Part shown: positions 11,801-22,980 of the stretch, in pieces
How positions within the stretch are numbered: the stretch's first letter is position 1
Layout of the letters: every line of letters begins with the position of its first letter
Source of the DNA: Blasia pusilla
Taxonomy: Eukaryota; Marchantiophyta; Marchantiopsida; Blasiales
NCBI GenBank assembly: GCA_050084515.1
Contig: CM114271.1
Span: 6,820,001 to 6,884,000 of the forward strand
Length of the DNA: 64,000 bases
Reading direction: 5' to 3'
Position numbers and translations under genes: made by a program
Notes under the pieces: model-generated
Databases searched by the model: none
Told to the model about the DNA's origin: nothing
What the model saw: only the letters and a program-made list of their open reading frames with translations

Positions 11801-11885
11801 CTCGACGCTAGCAGCAGGTGGATACCCTTCAGAACAACGACGTAGAAAAGAGAAAAGCTGGTGGTGGCGATTGAAACCCTAATAA
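11801..11885 (-). promoter_or_regulatory. eL29 first exon (5' UTR) and telo-box
   Basis: The leader exon ends at 11801 before the GTGAGA donor. AAACCCTAA on the plus strand at 11874-11882 is a telo-box, an element typical of plant promoters for ribosomal proteins and other translation genes. The transcription start is not fixed by the sequence; it should lie near 11870. Confidence 0.65.
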
Positions 11886-11907
11886 CTAGTAGGCTGAGTA
11901 TCAAAGC

Positions 11908-12300
11908 GCGTCTCCGACCTAGGTGGATCAACCGTAGTTAGTCAACCGCGAGGTGGACCAACCCTGGTTCGCGTTCTCTAACGTTGGTCGCTAAACCTTA
12001 GGTGATGTTCACTAATCGGAGTGTCTGGTTAGATCAATCGTAGGTAGTGTTTTCCCTAAGGCTTTGCCCACCTACGTGGGAGGACAAACCTTGACAACTA
12101 GAAAGTGCGTCTCTACCTAGGTGGATCAACCTTAGTTAGGGATCTCGAACCTAGGTTGATGAACTTAGGTAGTGTTCACTAATGGGGGTGTATGGACTAC
12201 CGTCTTGCTAACTTAGATTTATAGTGTTTTGTCCACCTATGGGGGATGGATGAACCCTAGTTAGGGTTTCTTAATTGGAATCCCTAGTTTAGCCGTTGTT
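11908..12300. repeat. Degenerate ~199-bp tandem repeat upstream of eL29
   Basis: Units start at 11908 (GCGTCTCCGACCTAGGTGG) and 12107 (GCGTCTCTACCTAGGTGG). Both contain TAGGTGGATCAACC, TTCACTAATNGGNGTGT and a CCACCTANGNGGG word. Within them the phrase CCTAGTTAGGGTTT (about 12249-12270) carries another telo-box-like string. The array sits where the eL29 promoter should be. Confidence 0.65.
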
Positions 12301-12519
12301 CTTTCTAACTTTGTTTTGTATTTGTAAGAGCATTTGCAACCTTGGCACTCAACCTGGTGAACCACATGATTCACAAACACAATCCACATCCATCTCTCTC
12401 TCTCTCCTCAGTAAGAGCCTCGAACATAAATCTAAATTTGAAGGTGCCTATCGGATGTGATGTCAATATCACACATGTGGAAGGGGTCCCATAAGTCAGA
12501 TAGGCTTCGCGCGGACTAG

Positions 12520-12559
<40 letters not shown>

Positions 12560-13435
12560 AAACTTACTCTCATGGTTTGAGGTTTGGGTCAGTGACAATG
12601 AAAGGGATACCGTATCTTCGTTGCCTCATACAAGGAGGTTCAACAAATAAAGAATGAGTTCTCCAAACACTTTCACCCGTAACCTCTACATGTAGATCAC
12701 CTTCTCAACCCTAACTTGTAATAATGTATCAAAGAAATTTTCTATAAATGTAAATTCAATACTTCTCAAAATAGGGAATTTACTTAACATAGCAAGTCCC
12801 TCAAATGAATCCCAAGACAAGAGATTACCCTCCTCCTTAATAGGTCATTCTCGAGCTACCAAGACTAACGTATGCCCTCTACGGATGTGTTGTGGGTAGA
12901 CAAGCCCTTCCGCAACAAATGAAAAGATATGACAACTTCTGAGATATTCTTTTATAATTTATGATAATTTTAACACTTGTTTTGACTCGTGGTATAACAA
13001 CATGTTTGTTATGGCCTTCATCTAGAGGTTGTGATGTTGGACGATGTTTGGGGCATAGGTTGAGGAGGAAAACTTGCCGATTAGATCAGATAGTGAAAGC
13101 GACTCCATATCGCACAATTTAGAGAAGGAGGACTTTTAGGGAAATGCGGACCTCGACTGTGTGTATATATATATTTAAATTTTTTTTTCATCAAACTAAT
13201 GATTCATTATGTGGATGGTGCTCACCCATAGTGCCATGCAATCGTCTACCTAGCCATGCACTTGTAGTAGTTATAGATGGATCCAATACCTCTACTCCAA
13301 TACGTGTTCGAATAGACATAGTGTTGTTGCAACTCGAAAAAGACTTGCAACACATGATCGAATACCAAAATGTCAACATCTAGTGCAGATTAAACCGCAC
13401 AAAGAGGCCTTCTTATTCCATTAATTATCCCTAGA
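12301..13435. repeat. Unassigned spacer with (CT)n tracts
   Basis: CT microsatellites occur at about 12396-12410 and 12522-12555. The remainder is AT-rich with no coding frame I can support. Confidence 0.5.
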
Positions 13436-13555
13436 GTTCCTATAAAAATTCTTTAGGGCCTCTAAATATGCATGTGCCTCGACATTTACAAAGAGATGTG
13501 AGGAGGATGAATGGCACATGCATATTTAGAGGCCCTAAAGAATTTTTATAGGAAC
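13436..13555. repeat. Perfect 43-bp inverted repeat (hairpin)
   Basis: The left arm 13436-13478 begins GTTCCTATAAAAATTC and ends CATGTGCC; the right arm 13513-13555 is its exact reverse complement. The loop is 34 nt. No mismatches occur in 43 bp although the surroundings are decayed. It could be a young inverted duplication or a hairpin RNA locus. No terminal target duplication is evident. Confidence 0.85.
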
Positions 13556-13559
13556 ACTC

Positions 13560-13930
13560 GTAGTTTAACCCACTTTCCAAATACAAGAAGTTGCAAAGTA
13601 CTCAGAAAATTGAGAGTTTTGTACACCCAACCTACTTGCAAAGGAGTGGTGAGGACTCCCAAATTACAAGTGCGTAGTGAGTTTTTTTTTTGTTGCTTTG
13701 TGAGTGCTTTGCAAGTCATGTATGAGTTTAAGAAAATGCCCATTTGGAACTGCCAAAGAAACTTTTTGCACCCACACTTTATAAAGTGTGGGTACAAAAA
13801 TCTACTTTGCAAATGGCTTGCAAGTGCTATGCTCACAAAATTGCTAGCGAAACAGTAACAATTTTTTGAGCATGGCAATGGCTAGTGTTTTGCAAATCAA
13901 CAAATGAGTATGGAGTATAGATAGGACCGG
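13560..13930. repeat. Fold-back element centred on a 24-bp palindrome
   Basis: 13770-13793 is a perfect palindrome (ACCCACACTTTA and its complement), and the TTTTTG/CAAAAA flanks extend the symmetry. Further out, TGCTTTGCAAGTCAT on the left and the complement of ATGGCTTGCAAGTGCTATG on the right also pair. The arms are diverged, so this is an old fold-back or MITE-like unit. Frames called on both strands here share peptide PHFIKCG only because of the palindrome. Confidence 0.6.
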
Positions 13931-14176
13931 CAACATACTCAAAATTTGCTCATCATGTAGGACAAGCAAATGTTCCTCATTTGTAATAGTGCAAGTGAAT
14001 GGAAGTCATTTTGAAATGTGGATTTAAGATTCATCCTATTTATATGCATTTGCTCCACGAATATAATATAGGAGTACTTGTATCCAATGACGTTCTTCTT
14101 CCGCTTACAAACAAAATCCATGAATAAGATTGCAAAGTATGAAATCACATATTTTACTTAAATAATATAATAAAGT

Positions 14177-14240
14177 ATGATTGAGGTCATACTTTTTTTG
14201 TTGCTTTGTGAGTGCTTTGCAAGTCATGATTGAGGTCATA
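14177..14240. repeat. 34-bp insertion flanked by a 15-bp direct duplication
   Basis: ATGATTGAGGTCATA occurs at 14177-14191 and 14226-14240. The 34 bases between them (T-run, GTTGCTTTGTGAGTG, CTTTGCAAGTC) match 13684-13720 of the fold-back unit about 500 bp away. This is the signature of a short templated insertion with duplication of the break site. Confidence 0.75.
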
Positions 14241-15060
14241 AATTTTTATGGCCCCAAATATATTGAGATTTTTTAAAAGTTTGTAGTTGTGCCACAACAC
14301 CTATTTGATCGCAATGTGCTCTCACATCTTTAGCTTTACAATGGACTCTAAAAATATAAATTCTTAAAATAGTTTTAGCACTTATTGAGAGGAGGTGGGG
14401 AAAAGGGCCACACACTAGTTTAACCTAGATAGATAAGGTATAAAAAAACCTATAAGATGATCCATTTCTCTCACAAGTACAAAGATGGAAAGTTTATTAC
14501 TCCAAGGGTTGACGAAAGGGAACTCAACATGCAAATATCATTGATAGATGAGATCATACCAAGTAATCCTCAACCATTGTATAAGGATGGTTTCCATATT
14601 TCTTTATAAGACATAAATGGTTGAACAAAAAATCTTGGAAATAAAAGATTGATTCCTTGGAAGCTGAATAACCAATTTGATACTACTCAATGACATATGA
14701 TTAGTCTGCATGTAAACTAAACTTAAAGAGTTGAATAGCCAACACACATCATGGAACAAAATATACTTATACGTATATGAGAGAATATGAATGGATTAGC
14801 TTTAATTTATTGATCTTTAGAAGAGATGAAACTTGTAATTTAAATGAAAGGAGATGAATGATAAATCCACTACCTTGTGTAGTCTCATTAATGATATCTA
14901 GCTTTGTTGTAGTTACAAACTTCAGTACCTTGAATGAAGTCTAATGAATACAACATCTCATACCTTTTCTACATATTTATGAAATCTTTTTTTTGCGATT
15001 TCCAAGTTGATCCTTTAAAACAAATGAATGATTTGAGTATATAAGACTATTTGATCACAA
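14241..15060. other. AT-rich spacer, nothing recognised
   Basis: There are no frames above about 40 codons with any familiar motif and no clear repeats beyond simple A/T runs. Confidence 0.45.
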
Positions 15061-15064
15061 GGAA

Positions 15065-16070
15065 GTATTTGAGTCTACAAGAGATTGTGATCCTTGTCAA
15101 CATATCAATAAGCCTATAGGGAATGAAAAATGGTCATTGGTTCCAATTATATCTTTAGCTGCATTGGAGAAATGGTAAATAGATTTTATGGGACCTATAC
15201 AACTAGTTACTCGACATTGGAGAAATAGGTATATCTTAATAATTATGGATTATCTTACCAAAATGGTGAAAGACCAACCAATGAAGAAGAATTATGCTAA
15301 GATAGTGGCCGAGTTTCTATTTGAGAGAACAATGATCTATTATGGTTGTCCATTGCGATTAGTTAATGATAGGGGCACTCACTTTGTAAATGATCTAATT
15401 GCGCACCCAACCTCATATTTTAAGATGACACACCGGAAAACTTCTTTGTATCATACAAGAACTAAAAGACTCCCAAAAAGAGCCAACCATATATTTTGTA
15501 AGATCTTGAACAAGGTCACTTCAACTCGTGCCACACAGTGGGATAATATGTTACCTTTAGTCCTTTGGACTTATCGTACTATGGAAAAGATAAAGCCAAA
15601 AAGGACTCCCTAGTATTTAACATATGGAGGAGACCTCATCATGCACGTTGAATTAGAGGTTCACACTCAAAGAGGAGCATATACCACAAGGCTAGAAGAA
15701 TAATATAGTATGGAAAGAAGAGCTTAGAGTTTGATTCAATTAGAAGAAAATATAGAAGAGACTCTCCATCAAACAAGGCGAGTTCAATAGGACTATAAGG
15801 AAAAACATGATAGGAAATTGAGAGACCCCAAGGTCCAACCAAGAGATTTGGTGTTGGTGTATGAGAGCCATTGTCTGAAATTTCCCCATGCCACGGAAGC
15901 CACCAGTTAGATGGATATATATGGGACCTTACAAGGTTAATGGAGTATTTCAAAAATATTCTCTCCATGCCAATATCTAAGTCAGAAAATTATGGGAGAC
16001 CAAAATTAATGGAATCAAAGTGAAAAGATATTATGTTGGTAGCAAAGACGACGTGCAATATAAGGGGAGG
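15065..16070 (+). mobile_element. Ty3/gypsy integrase relic
   Basis: The plus-strand translation runs through several stops. It shows a remnant of the zinc-binding region (CDPCQHISKP), then IDFMGPIQ, YILIIMDYLTKMVK, LVNDRGTHFVND and RANHIFCKILNKV, the order of a gypsy integrase core. The catalytic Glu before RAN is replaced (PKRAN). After 15613 the C-terminal part continues in broken frame (DPKVQPRDLVLVYES near 15820-15860). This lineage is distinct from the PHD-bearing family. RT and gag are absent. Confidence 0.8.
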
Positions 16071-16133
16071 GCAACATCATGAGAGAACTCTCATTTGGGA
16101 GTTAGAAAGAAGTTATAAGTAGATGTAAAGATT

Positions 16134-16228
16134 TATTTTTTTTGGTGTGAGGGAGGTGGGGAGATTTGAAGAAGATTTTATCAATAATCTTATTCAAATC
16201 CCCCCACTCCCCTCGCACCAAAAAAATC
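16134..16228. repeat. Imperfect ~43-bp inverted repeat, 7-nt loop
   Basis: The left arm (16134-16177, T-run then GGTGTGAGGGAGGTGGGG and GATTTGAAGAAGATT) pairs with the right arm (16185-16228, AATCTTATTCAAATC, CCCCCACTCCCCTCGCACC, A-run) with about five mismatches. It lies just after the gypsy integrase relic and the GGGGAGGGC purine tract, so it could be the LTR edge or an independent fold-back. Confidence 0.65.
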
Positions 16229-17216
16229 CTCAAAGATGTGCATTATGAAGAAGAGGAAGTGTGAATAGCTTAGGAAGTACCTTAACAACACAACACTATA
16301 TGTGAGAAGTGGATTATGAAGAGTCATGTTGGGGATTAGGTAGGATTTCTGAAAGATGTCACATAGAAGAAGCTACTGATACTTAGAGCAAGGGGTTAGT
16401 ATTCCATAAGGTAGATACAAGATCACAAGATATGAGAGTGTGTCATGGAAAAATTCATAGAAATGCTTCCTTTCATGGGGAAAAAGTACTATCTCCCATC
16501 AAGAAACTAAACCAAAAAATTGCATCTGTAATTTACCCAAGTTAACAAGAGAGATCCATTACCTCAAGGAATCACATTTAGCCTCTAATAAAACCTAGTA
16601 ACACTGCTTCCACTGAGCATCCTCATCGAGACTATAGTGGAGACATATATGCATAAAAATTCTATCATAAGAACAAGATGTGAGATGATCTTTTGATGTT
16701 ACCAAGTAAATCCTAAGACTTAGCTATCAATGAGAGCTCCATACAATTTCGACCCACTCAGAATTTATAGGGACATATTCCATAGTATATCACATTGACA
16801 ATGGTGATCCTCCACATCCATACTATCATAACAATAAACATATGAAAATAATAAAATTTACCCTATGTTCATTGAAGACAAGATTCGTAACATAACACAC
16901 AAGATGGGAAAATGGAGAATGACCATCAAACATTCAATGATAAAAAAAATTTCACAAAAAATAAATTACATACATTTCCATATGTGCTCCAAGTTGTAAT
17001 CAACTCAATTTATGAACAAAACTTGATCGTGCAGTTAGCGATTCATGCGTTTGGCCTTACCTTACATACATGAAATTTGAGGTCAGCGAGTACTCTCTAC
17101 AATTCTTATATGCATATTCCAAGTGATCATATCAATATCCCACTACCCTATTCTACAAAATTTCCTTAAACTTATGCTAGATGTATAAAAGACCCTTCAG
17201 TGACGCATTTAAAAAA
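16229..17216. other. Spacer, nothing recognised
   Basis: AT-rich; possibly the remainder of the LTR that followed the integrase relic, but there is no second copy to test it. Confidence 0.4.
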
Positions 17217-17418
17217 TCTATATTATTATGGGAGAGTGCCTCTCCGTTTTGCAACCTCCTCTTCTTTTGACACGTGTCATTTTCAGCCAATGAGACCGCT
17301 CATTTTCTTGACCTATAAGATCGCTCAAAATTGATTTAAAAAATACTCAAGAATTTTGAGAGCTAATTAGTATTTTAGGAGTTGATTTGAACCCGGGCAT
17401 GGCACGGACCTATACTAT
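17217..17418 (+). mobile_element. Degenerate non-autonomous Helitron
   Basis: It starts after an A with TCTATATTATTATGGGAGAG, the same 5' end as the other Helitrons here. The 3' side keeps a worn hairpin (CCCGGGCATGGCACGG) followed by a CTATACTAT string. The interior differs from the shorter family members (a CAATGAGACCGCTCA block). Confidence 0.5.
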
Positions 17419-17521
17419 CTTGACACATGTCCTTTCTAACCAATAAGATCATATGATGTTTAAGACAAAAGAATTATTCAAATTCTGTTGTACATTATGA
17501 ATGGTAAATCAAAATTATACA

Positions 17522-17755
17522 TCTATATTATTATTGGAGAGTGCCTTCTTGATTTGCAAACACCTTTGTTTGACACATAGCATCCGAGCAGCAAGAAAAT
17601 GTTTCACATGGTACGGGCAGCAAGAAAATATTTCACATGGTACTGGCAACAAGAATTGTTTTTTGAATTTGTATATAGCATTGTTATCACGGGCACTAGC
17701 AAAAGTTCCTCCATCAATTTTTTATTTCCCGTGTATCGCACGGGCACCTTACTAG
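17522..17755 (+). mobile_element. Non-autonomous Helitron, intact ends
   Basis: 234 bp lie between a host A and T. The 5' end is TCTATATTATTATTGGAGAG. Near the 3' end a 6-bp stem with 5-nt loop (CCCGTG TATCG CACGGG, 17728-17744) stands 11 nt before the terminal CTAG. TC...CTRR ends, a subterminal hairpin and insertion between A and T are the Helitron hallmarks. It has no coding capacity; a rolling-circle Rep-helicase must act in trans. Confidence 0.85.
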
Positions 17756-19119
17756 TATGAAGTTATGCAAAGACATCATGAGCAATATACTCACTCCTCT
17801 TAATAATCTTCTCAATTTGCCTCAAACTTGCTTGAGAAATCATTGGAATGATTGGAAATGAACTAAGGGCCCTAAATTTTCTGGTGGCTAGACAAGACTC
17901 TCTCCCTTATATATAGTTTTAGAGATCTCCACTCCCTCCCTATCTTTGGGAAAGTCCTCTTGAGTTGTTGCTTGTGGCCCTCAACCTAACTATCATTCTG
18001 ATAGTTTAGGGGTGGTTTCTCAATCTCTATTCATGTGTTTTTCTAGATATTTAGTACATTGGAATTATCTTCTCTTAAGCTTTTCAACGCCACCTTAGTC
18101 ATTCCAAATGCATCTTAGGTCTAGTAGTTATGACCTCAAATGTGGAGAATCCCCAAACGCTTAGTCAAGTTTCAAGTCCCTTGGCGCCCAACTCTTGTGG
18201 GACTTGAGCTCCTCTCAAGTCAAGTTTAGCATTTAGTCTTGTTCTACTAGATCACAACTATCATCACTTGAGACGCCCAATAAGGCTCGCGTCTCACTCA
18301 CAACTCATGTCTCATTATAGAGACTCTAATGCGCTTTCATCCTTTTGTGAGCCCACTAGAGTTCTGATGTTTTGCATTGTCATACGTTTGGCTATGAGGG
18401 TTGCAACTTTCACCCCTCCTTAGAGATTGATGCTTTCGTTAAAGCAAACCTTTTCATGTGAAGTGTTTTGAGAAACCAACCCCTTGATATTGAATTGCCT
18501 TCCGCTAGCTAACCCGCAATTTATGTTTTGGTTGAAGTCTTACATTGTCGTATGCACCACTTAGAAATATTTAGCTTCTCGTCTTAGGTAAACCTATATT
18601 AGCTTCCTCAGACTAATCTAAGTTATCATAATAACCTAACCAGCCAAGTCTGCTACTTAAGATTTCATTTGCTCACAACATGTAAAGATCCCATCTGTTT
18701 ATAAGATCCCCAAGGTGTATTACTTTTGGATCACTATTGAATTTGACTTAGGTGCATTAGTAAGTTTACTCATGACATCACAAGTCATATCATCCCAAGC
18801 CCTAAGACAGATTGATATGCCTCCCTAACGTTGGGGCGAGCCCAAGTGTTAGTTCCCCAACACTTAGTCTTGTTCTAAGAGCTTATCCTAATCCAATCGC
18901 TCTCCTCAAAGGTGTCTTGCATCTCGTCTTGATGTACATTCTAAGCACATGAGAAACTACTCTTTGCCATGAACTACCACAAAAAATTGCAATCTTCCAC
19001 TTATTCATCGAATCTCCAAATCCATACATCACTTTATTGCCAAAACTAGCACATTCTAGTGACAATGACTTTGAGCTATCCAAGCTCAAATAGTCAAAAG
19101 TTATGTCCTTAGTCTCCAT
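17756..19119. other. Unassigned, probably element-derived
   Basis: A minus-strand 78-codon frame at 18883-19119 directly follows the chromodomain relic and is probably its downstream (3' UTR/LTR) sequence. The 18100-18850 part has several variants of a CTTAGTC(A/T)(A/T)GTT word but no domain. Confidence 0.4.
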
Positions 19120-19412
19120 ATACTAACGCATGTGCTTTCCTTGCATCCCTTTGAAGTCTTTTAACACCTCTTGAGCATGTTCCAAATTGACTTCTGCAAT
19201 CCAAGTTGCCTCCTTCATTTGGTATCCCCTCCACTTGACCAAATACTCACATTTGTTGGCCCGACGTCTCGGACGCAAGATGATCTCACTTCAAACTCCA
19301 ATTCATCCTGGATGATTACCGATTGGGTTCTCATCAAGATTGCACACAAAAAAAATTCAATGTCTATGGACTTATGTCCATTCTTAGGACTAGCATGTTT
19401 GTGTTGGTTCAA
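19120..19412 (-). pseudogene. Chromovirus integrase tail with chromodomain
   Basis: The minus strand reads a short helix (QSVIIQDELEFEV), then after a frameshift KCEYLVKWRGYQMKEATW followed by LEHAQEVLKDFKGM. The Y-LVKW-GY ... ATW pattern is the chromodomain (cage and beta-strand residues) found at the end of chromovirus integrases. This shows a second gypsy lineage here that uses a chromodomain, in contrast to the PHD finger at 4827-5453. Confidence 0.75.
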
Positions 19413-19683
19413 GTACCCGCAGCCCGCCCTAATCGTAGCGTAGACTTGAGCTTGGCCAACCCGTACTCAATCTAAGAGCCCATCACCCATTTTTAAGCCC
19501 GTATTGGCTCGCCCTCAGCCCAAATTGGCTTGTTGTGGGCCAATGCGGGCTTAGGACGGGTCGGTGCGGGCTAGGTGCAGGCCAATTTTTTCCGGCCTCC
19601 CGCGATTTTAGCTTGCATCCGTTCTCATGTACCAAACTTGCGCAAGCCATTTGGGTACCAAAAAAACCCAAGCGGGGGATTTG

Positions 19684-19969
19684 TTGGGCATGTTTTTGTG
19701 GGACAGACATGTCTATAACCGTGCAACCATGTTCCCTAGGATGGGCGTAAGTCCAAAAACATGAACATGTCTGCGGACACACACATTGTCCACATGAAAG
19801 ATTGCCAAGGATACATGATGGATTCGTTGGGCATGTTATCCTGGGACGGACATGTCCATATCCGTGCAACCATGTTCCCTAGGATGGGCGTTAGTCCATA
19901 AACATGAATATGTCCGCGGACACACACATTGTCCACATGAAAGCTTGCCAAGGACACATGATGGATTCA
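19684..19969. repeat. Repeat P, 143-bp tandem dimer
   Basis: Two units start TTGGGCATGTT at 19684 and 19827. They share GGACATGTC, CGTGCAACCATG, TTCCCTAGGATGGGCGT, CGCGGACACACACATTG and TCCACATGAAAG. Related single copies or pieces are at 8866-8910, 32060-32460, 49575-49880 and 54365-54455. The word GGACATGTCC is itself palindromic. No protein domain is encoded. Confidence 0.7.
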
Positions 19970-22900
19970 TTGGATTGAGAGGTTGGCTTCGGGATGTGGA
20001 CACTAAGCCAAGTCCAAAGGGATTAATTATGAATATCAACCTTGGGCCTTGACCCGTGACTTAGATATTGGGTCTCGTTTGAAAGACTCGTTTGAGGTCC
20101 ATTGGGCAGTTTGAACCACCTGGCGTGTTGACGTAACTTTAGATTCCTAGATTGTTAAAGAAGTATATCCCAAGTCTTGAAGGACTTCCTTGTGTCGGGG
20201 AGTGAGGGGTTAGGTCGGTATCTAATCCCGTTGAGATTTGTTGAGCTTGAAGGATAACCCGAGTCTAAGACTTGGGAGAGGTAAGATTGCTAGATCCAAA
20301 TAGTAGCTAATGTGGGTGTGTTTGGATGCAGATCAATAAGGAGAGCATGAACTACTAAGCGTAACCTTACAAAACATGAGACTAACATTCCAAAGGTGTA
20401 AGCGCATGAAAAAAGTGAAACATCTTTCAACTAAAGTTTCCATCAACCTAGAGGAGGAGTACTTGTCCTATTCCTCTCCCAAGGTAGTGTCACCAAGTTC
20501 CCATCTTTGCACCCCCTTGAGTTATGTTATTCCTATTCAAAGGGATGCAAATGTAGAGACTTCCCTCTAAGTTTATATGAAGGTCCTTTTGTTCAAAACT
20601 ACGGTGTCTCTATGAGAGGAACACGTTGAAATCTCAAGCGTTGGCACATATTGAGAACCAATATAGGAAGGCGACCAACATGTAGGGGTAGGACAAATGG
20701 AGAAAGGAGGGTTTGCAAAAATTACTAAACCATGACTAGGGTTTTGGGGCCTTAAAATGTTTGATTAGTATAGGAGAATGTGTGAACACATTAAGTACTT
20801 ATTTTATGCCGATAACTCTTGTGCACTTCAATAATGTCCTATGACCATAGTTGTTGCATTAAGAAACATCCCAATAGTTTGGCCCACAACTCAAGGAACA
20901 AATTTTACCCAATAAGAGGTTGATATTCTAACTACGGTAGGATTTAGATTGTCTTATGGTAAAGATGACCAAAATCTCCATGTACATGTGACGCAAAGCT
21001 TTGCTTTTCACATCAAACCAAAGATCGACATTGACATGTATTTTGATAAGGTGGATGCATTACATTCAAAGTATGTGCAAACATCTCGTAGTAGAGTGAA
21101 GAAGAATAGGACTTTAAAGTCCACTATGAAACATGCAAGACAAATTGCATTGGCAAAGGGTTCCAACATGGAGGTTGTGGTATCAAGGGATATATTGAGA
21201 GGCAATGGAATGGACAAATTATAGTGGGTAAGATAGAGTACTTGTAATTCTAGCATAACTCGAACTTATGTTGTTCAAGTATATTTCTTTCTCTCTTTCT
21301 TGTTCATGCAATGACTTCGTCAAGCATGAGACAACCCAAAGCAAATACTTTCCATGCAAGCAAGTGTACTTTGTTATGCTTCGAATTCTCAATGAATCAT
21401 AATAGGGGATAGGAATCTCTATAAGCCAATTATTCCCTTTGGAGAACATAGAAGTATTCTCAACAAGTGAGCAACTCCTTTTTTAAAGGACTGTAACTTG
21501 TAGTGATCTTCAATATTTCATACACTGCACGCTCAATTTCGACATTAGTCTTCTTATTACAAATATCACATGGAAAATAGGATTCATCTTAAGATAGCTT
21601 TGTATCGGGCTACAAAATTTCTCAAAACCCTCTTGATATTTTCCTTTATTTTCACGCCATATTTTTAAAATAAATTGCAATTTACAATGCCCCTCTTGTT
21701 CCATTCTTGATTTAGACTCTTTTCTCTATGATACCAAATTCAAATTTTGTGGTTACATGTATGACAAACCCATCAATATGCCTTAAGATTACTTGTGAAG
21801 ATGGGTTTCACTCTATCTTGACTTGTAAAATATGTAGAGCGGCTCAATTCCATCATGTACCCATCCTTCCATACTAAAAATTTTATGGTTGTGTACTATC
21901 AAAACAACAAGTAGATATGGGACAGGAGCTTGGGTATGAAAATTTATGTAGTGTACTTAATCCAACATAACTCCGAAAGATAGAATTGCCAATACGTGCT
22001 GGATTCTCTTCGGAACTTCACGAATTGCATAATCTATGATATATGCACCACAAATTGTCGCATTGCAAGATAAAGTGTGAAATCATCGTGTGTCAATTCG
22101 GATGTGTCTCACATCAATTCTTACGAGGTTTTCTTTTCTGATCAATTTTCACTTGCTAAAATCATTGCCAGAAGTTTCAGTTTGATGTTTTACTATTAAC
22201 GTTTGTCCTAACAAGGTCATAAAACTTCTTTTAAGTGGAGGGCCTACTCATAACAAGGGTGGTTTATTGACTACCTTGAACACTCGGCAGAAGTGGTCTA
22301 ACAGAATATCTTGAATGGAGCGTCATGCAGAGAAATGAGTACTCACAAATGTGGAATCAACCAAGAGCCGTCCTTTCGTCCGTCGCAGAATGATGATATA
22401 AAATATCATCTCTGTTATCCAATCTTCGAAAGATATGCTGAAATCCAACTATAACAGTTTCATGCAATTTCGAGTCAAGCAAGCGAAGCTGGCTTTTCAC
22501 ATGATCCAAGTTTCTGGTGTAAACCAACCAGTGAAACTCATTCGTCTAGTAAATGCAAAATATCATTTGTGTACTCTGCTGCTCTGCATCGCTTTTGGTT
22601 TATGGGTGTATGGCATACCTCAATGAAACATGTCCAGACCTGAGATGCTGGAGAATCATGGAGACATGACATTAGGTTCGTGGGATGAAGGTAGTTCCAA
22701 GATAATAGTATGAAATTCGAGAGGTAACAAAGGGCTTCAGGGTCAGACATTCCACCTTTAAACGATTGCGTGAGTTAACATTCCAGGTGGTCACACCAAA
22801 CTATGAAGAAGAGCCACCACAACAGGTTTGAGAAATTATTTGGTTTGAAGTGCCTCCAAAGATTAGAGGTTGTATTTACATTGAGACATTGTGTTGCAAA

Positions 22901-22980
22901 ATTTTTATTGGTCCCACTTGACCCTAGCATCTCTACTTTCCAAGAACAAGCAAAGGCTTCAAGCTTGTTTCCGGGAAGTT
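19970..22980. other. Unassigned AT-rich DNA
   Basis: Short frames (for example plus 20949-21224, minus 21008-21256) overlap each other in opposite directions and have no motifs. Toward 22300-22980 the composition becomes that of the gene island and may include the far 3' flank of the minus-strand gene beginning at 26168. Confidence 0.4.
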
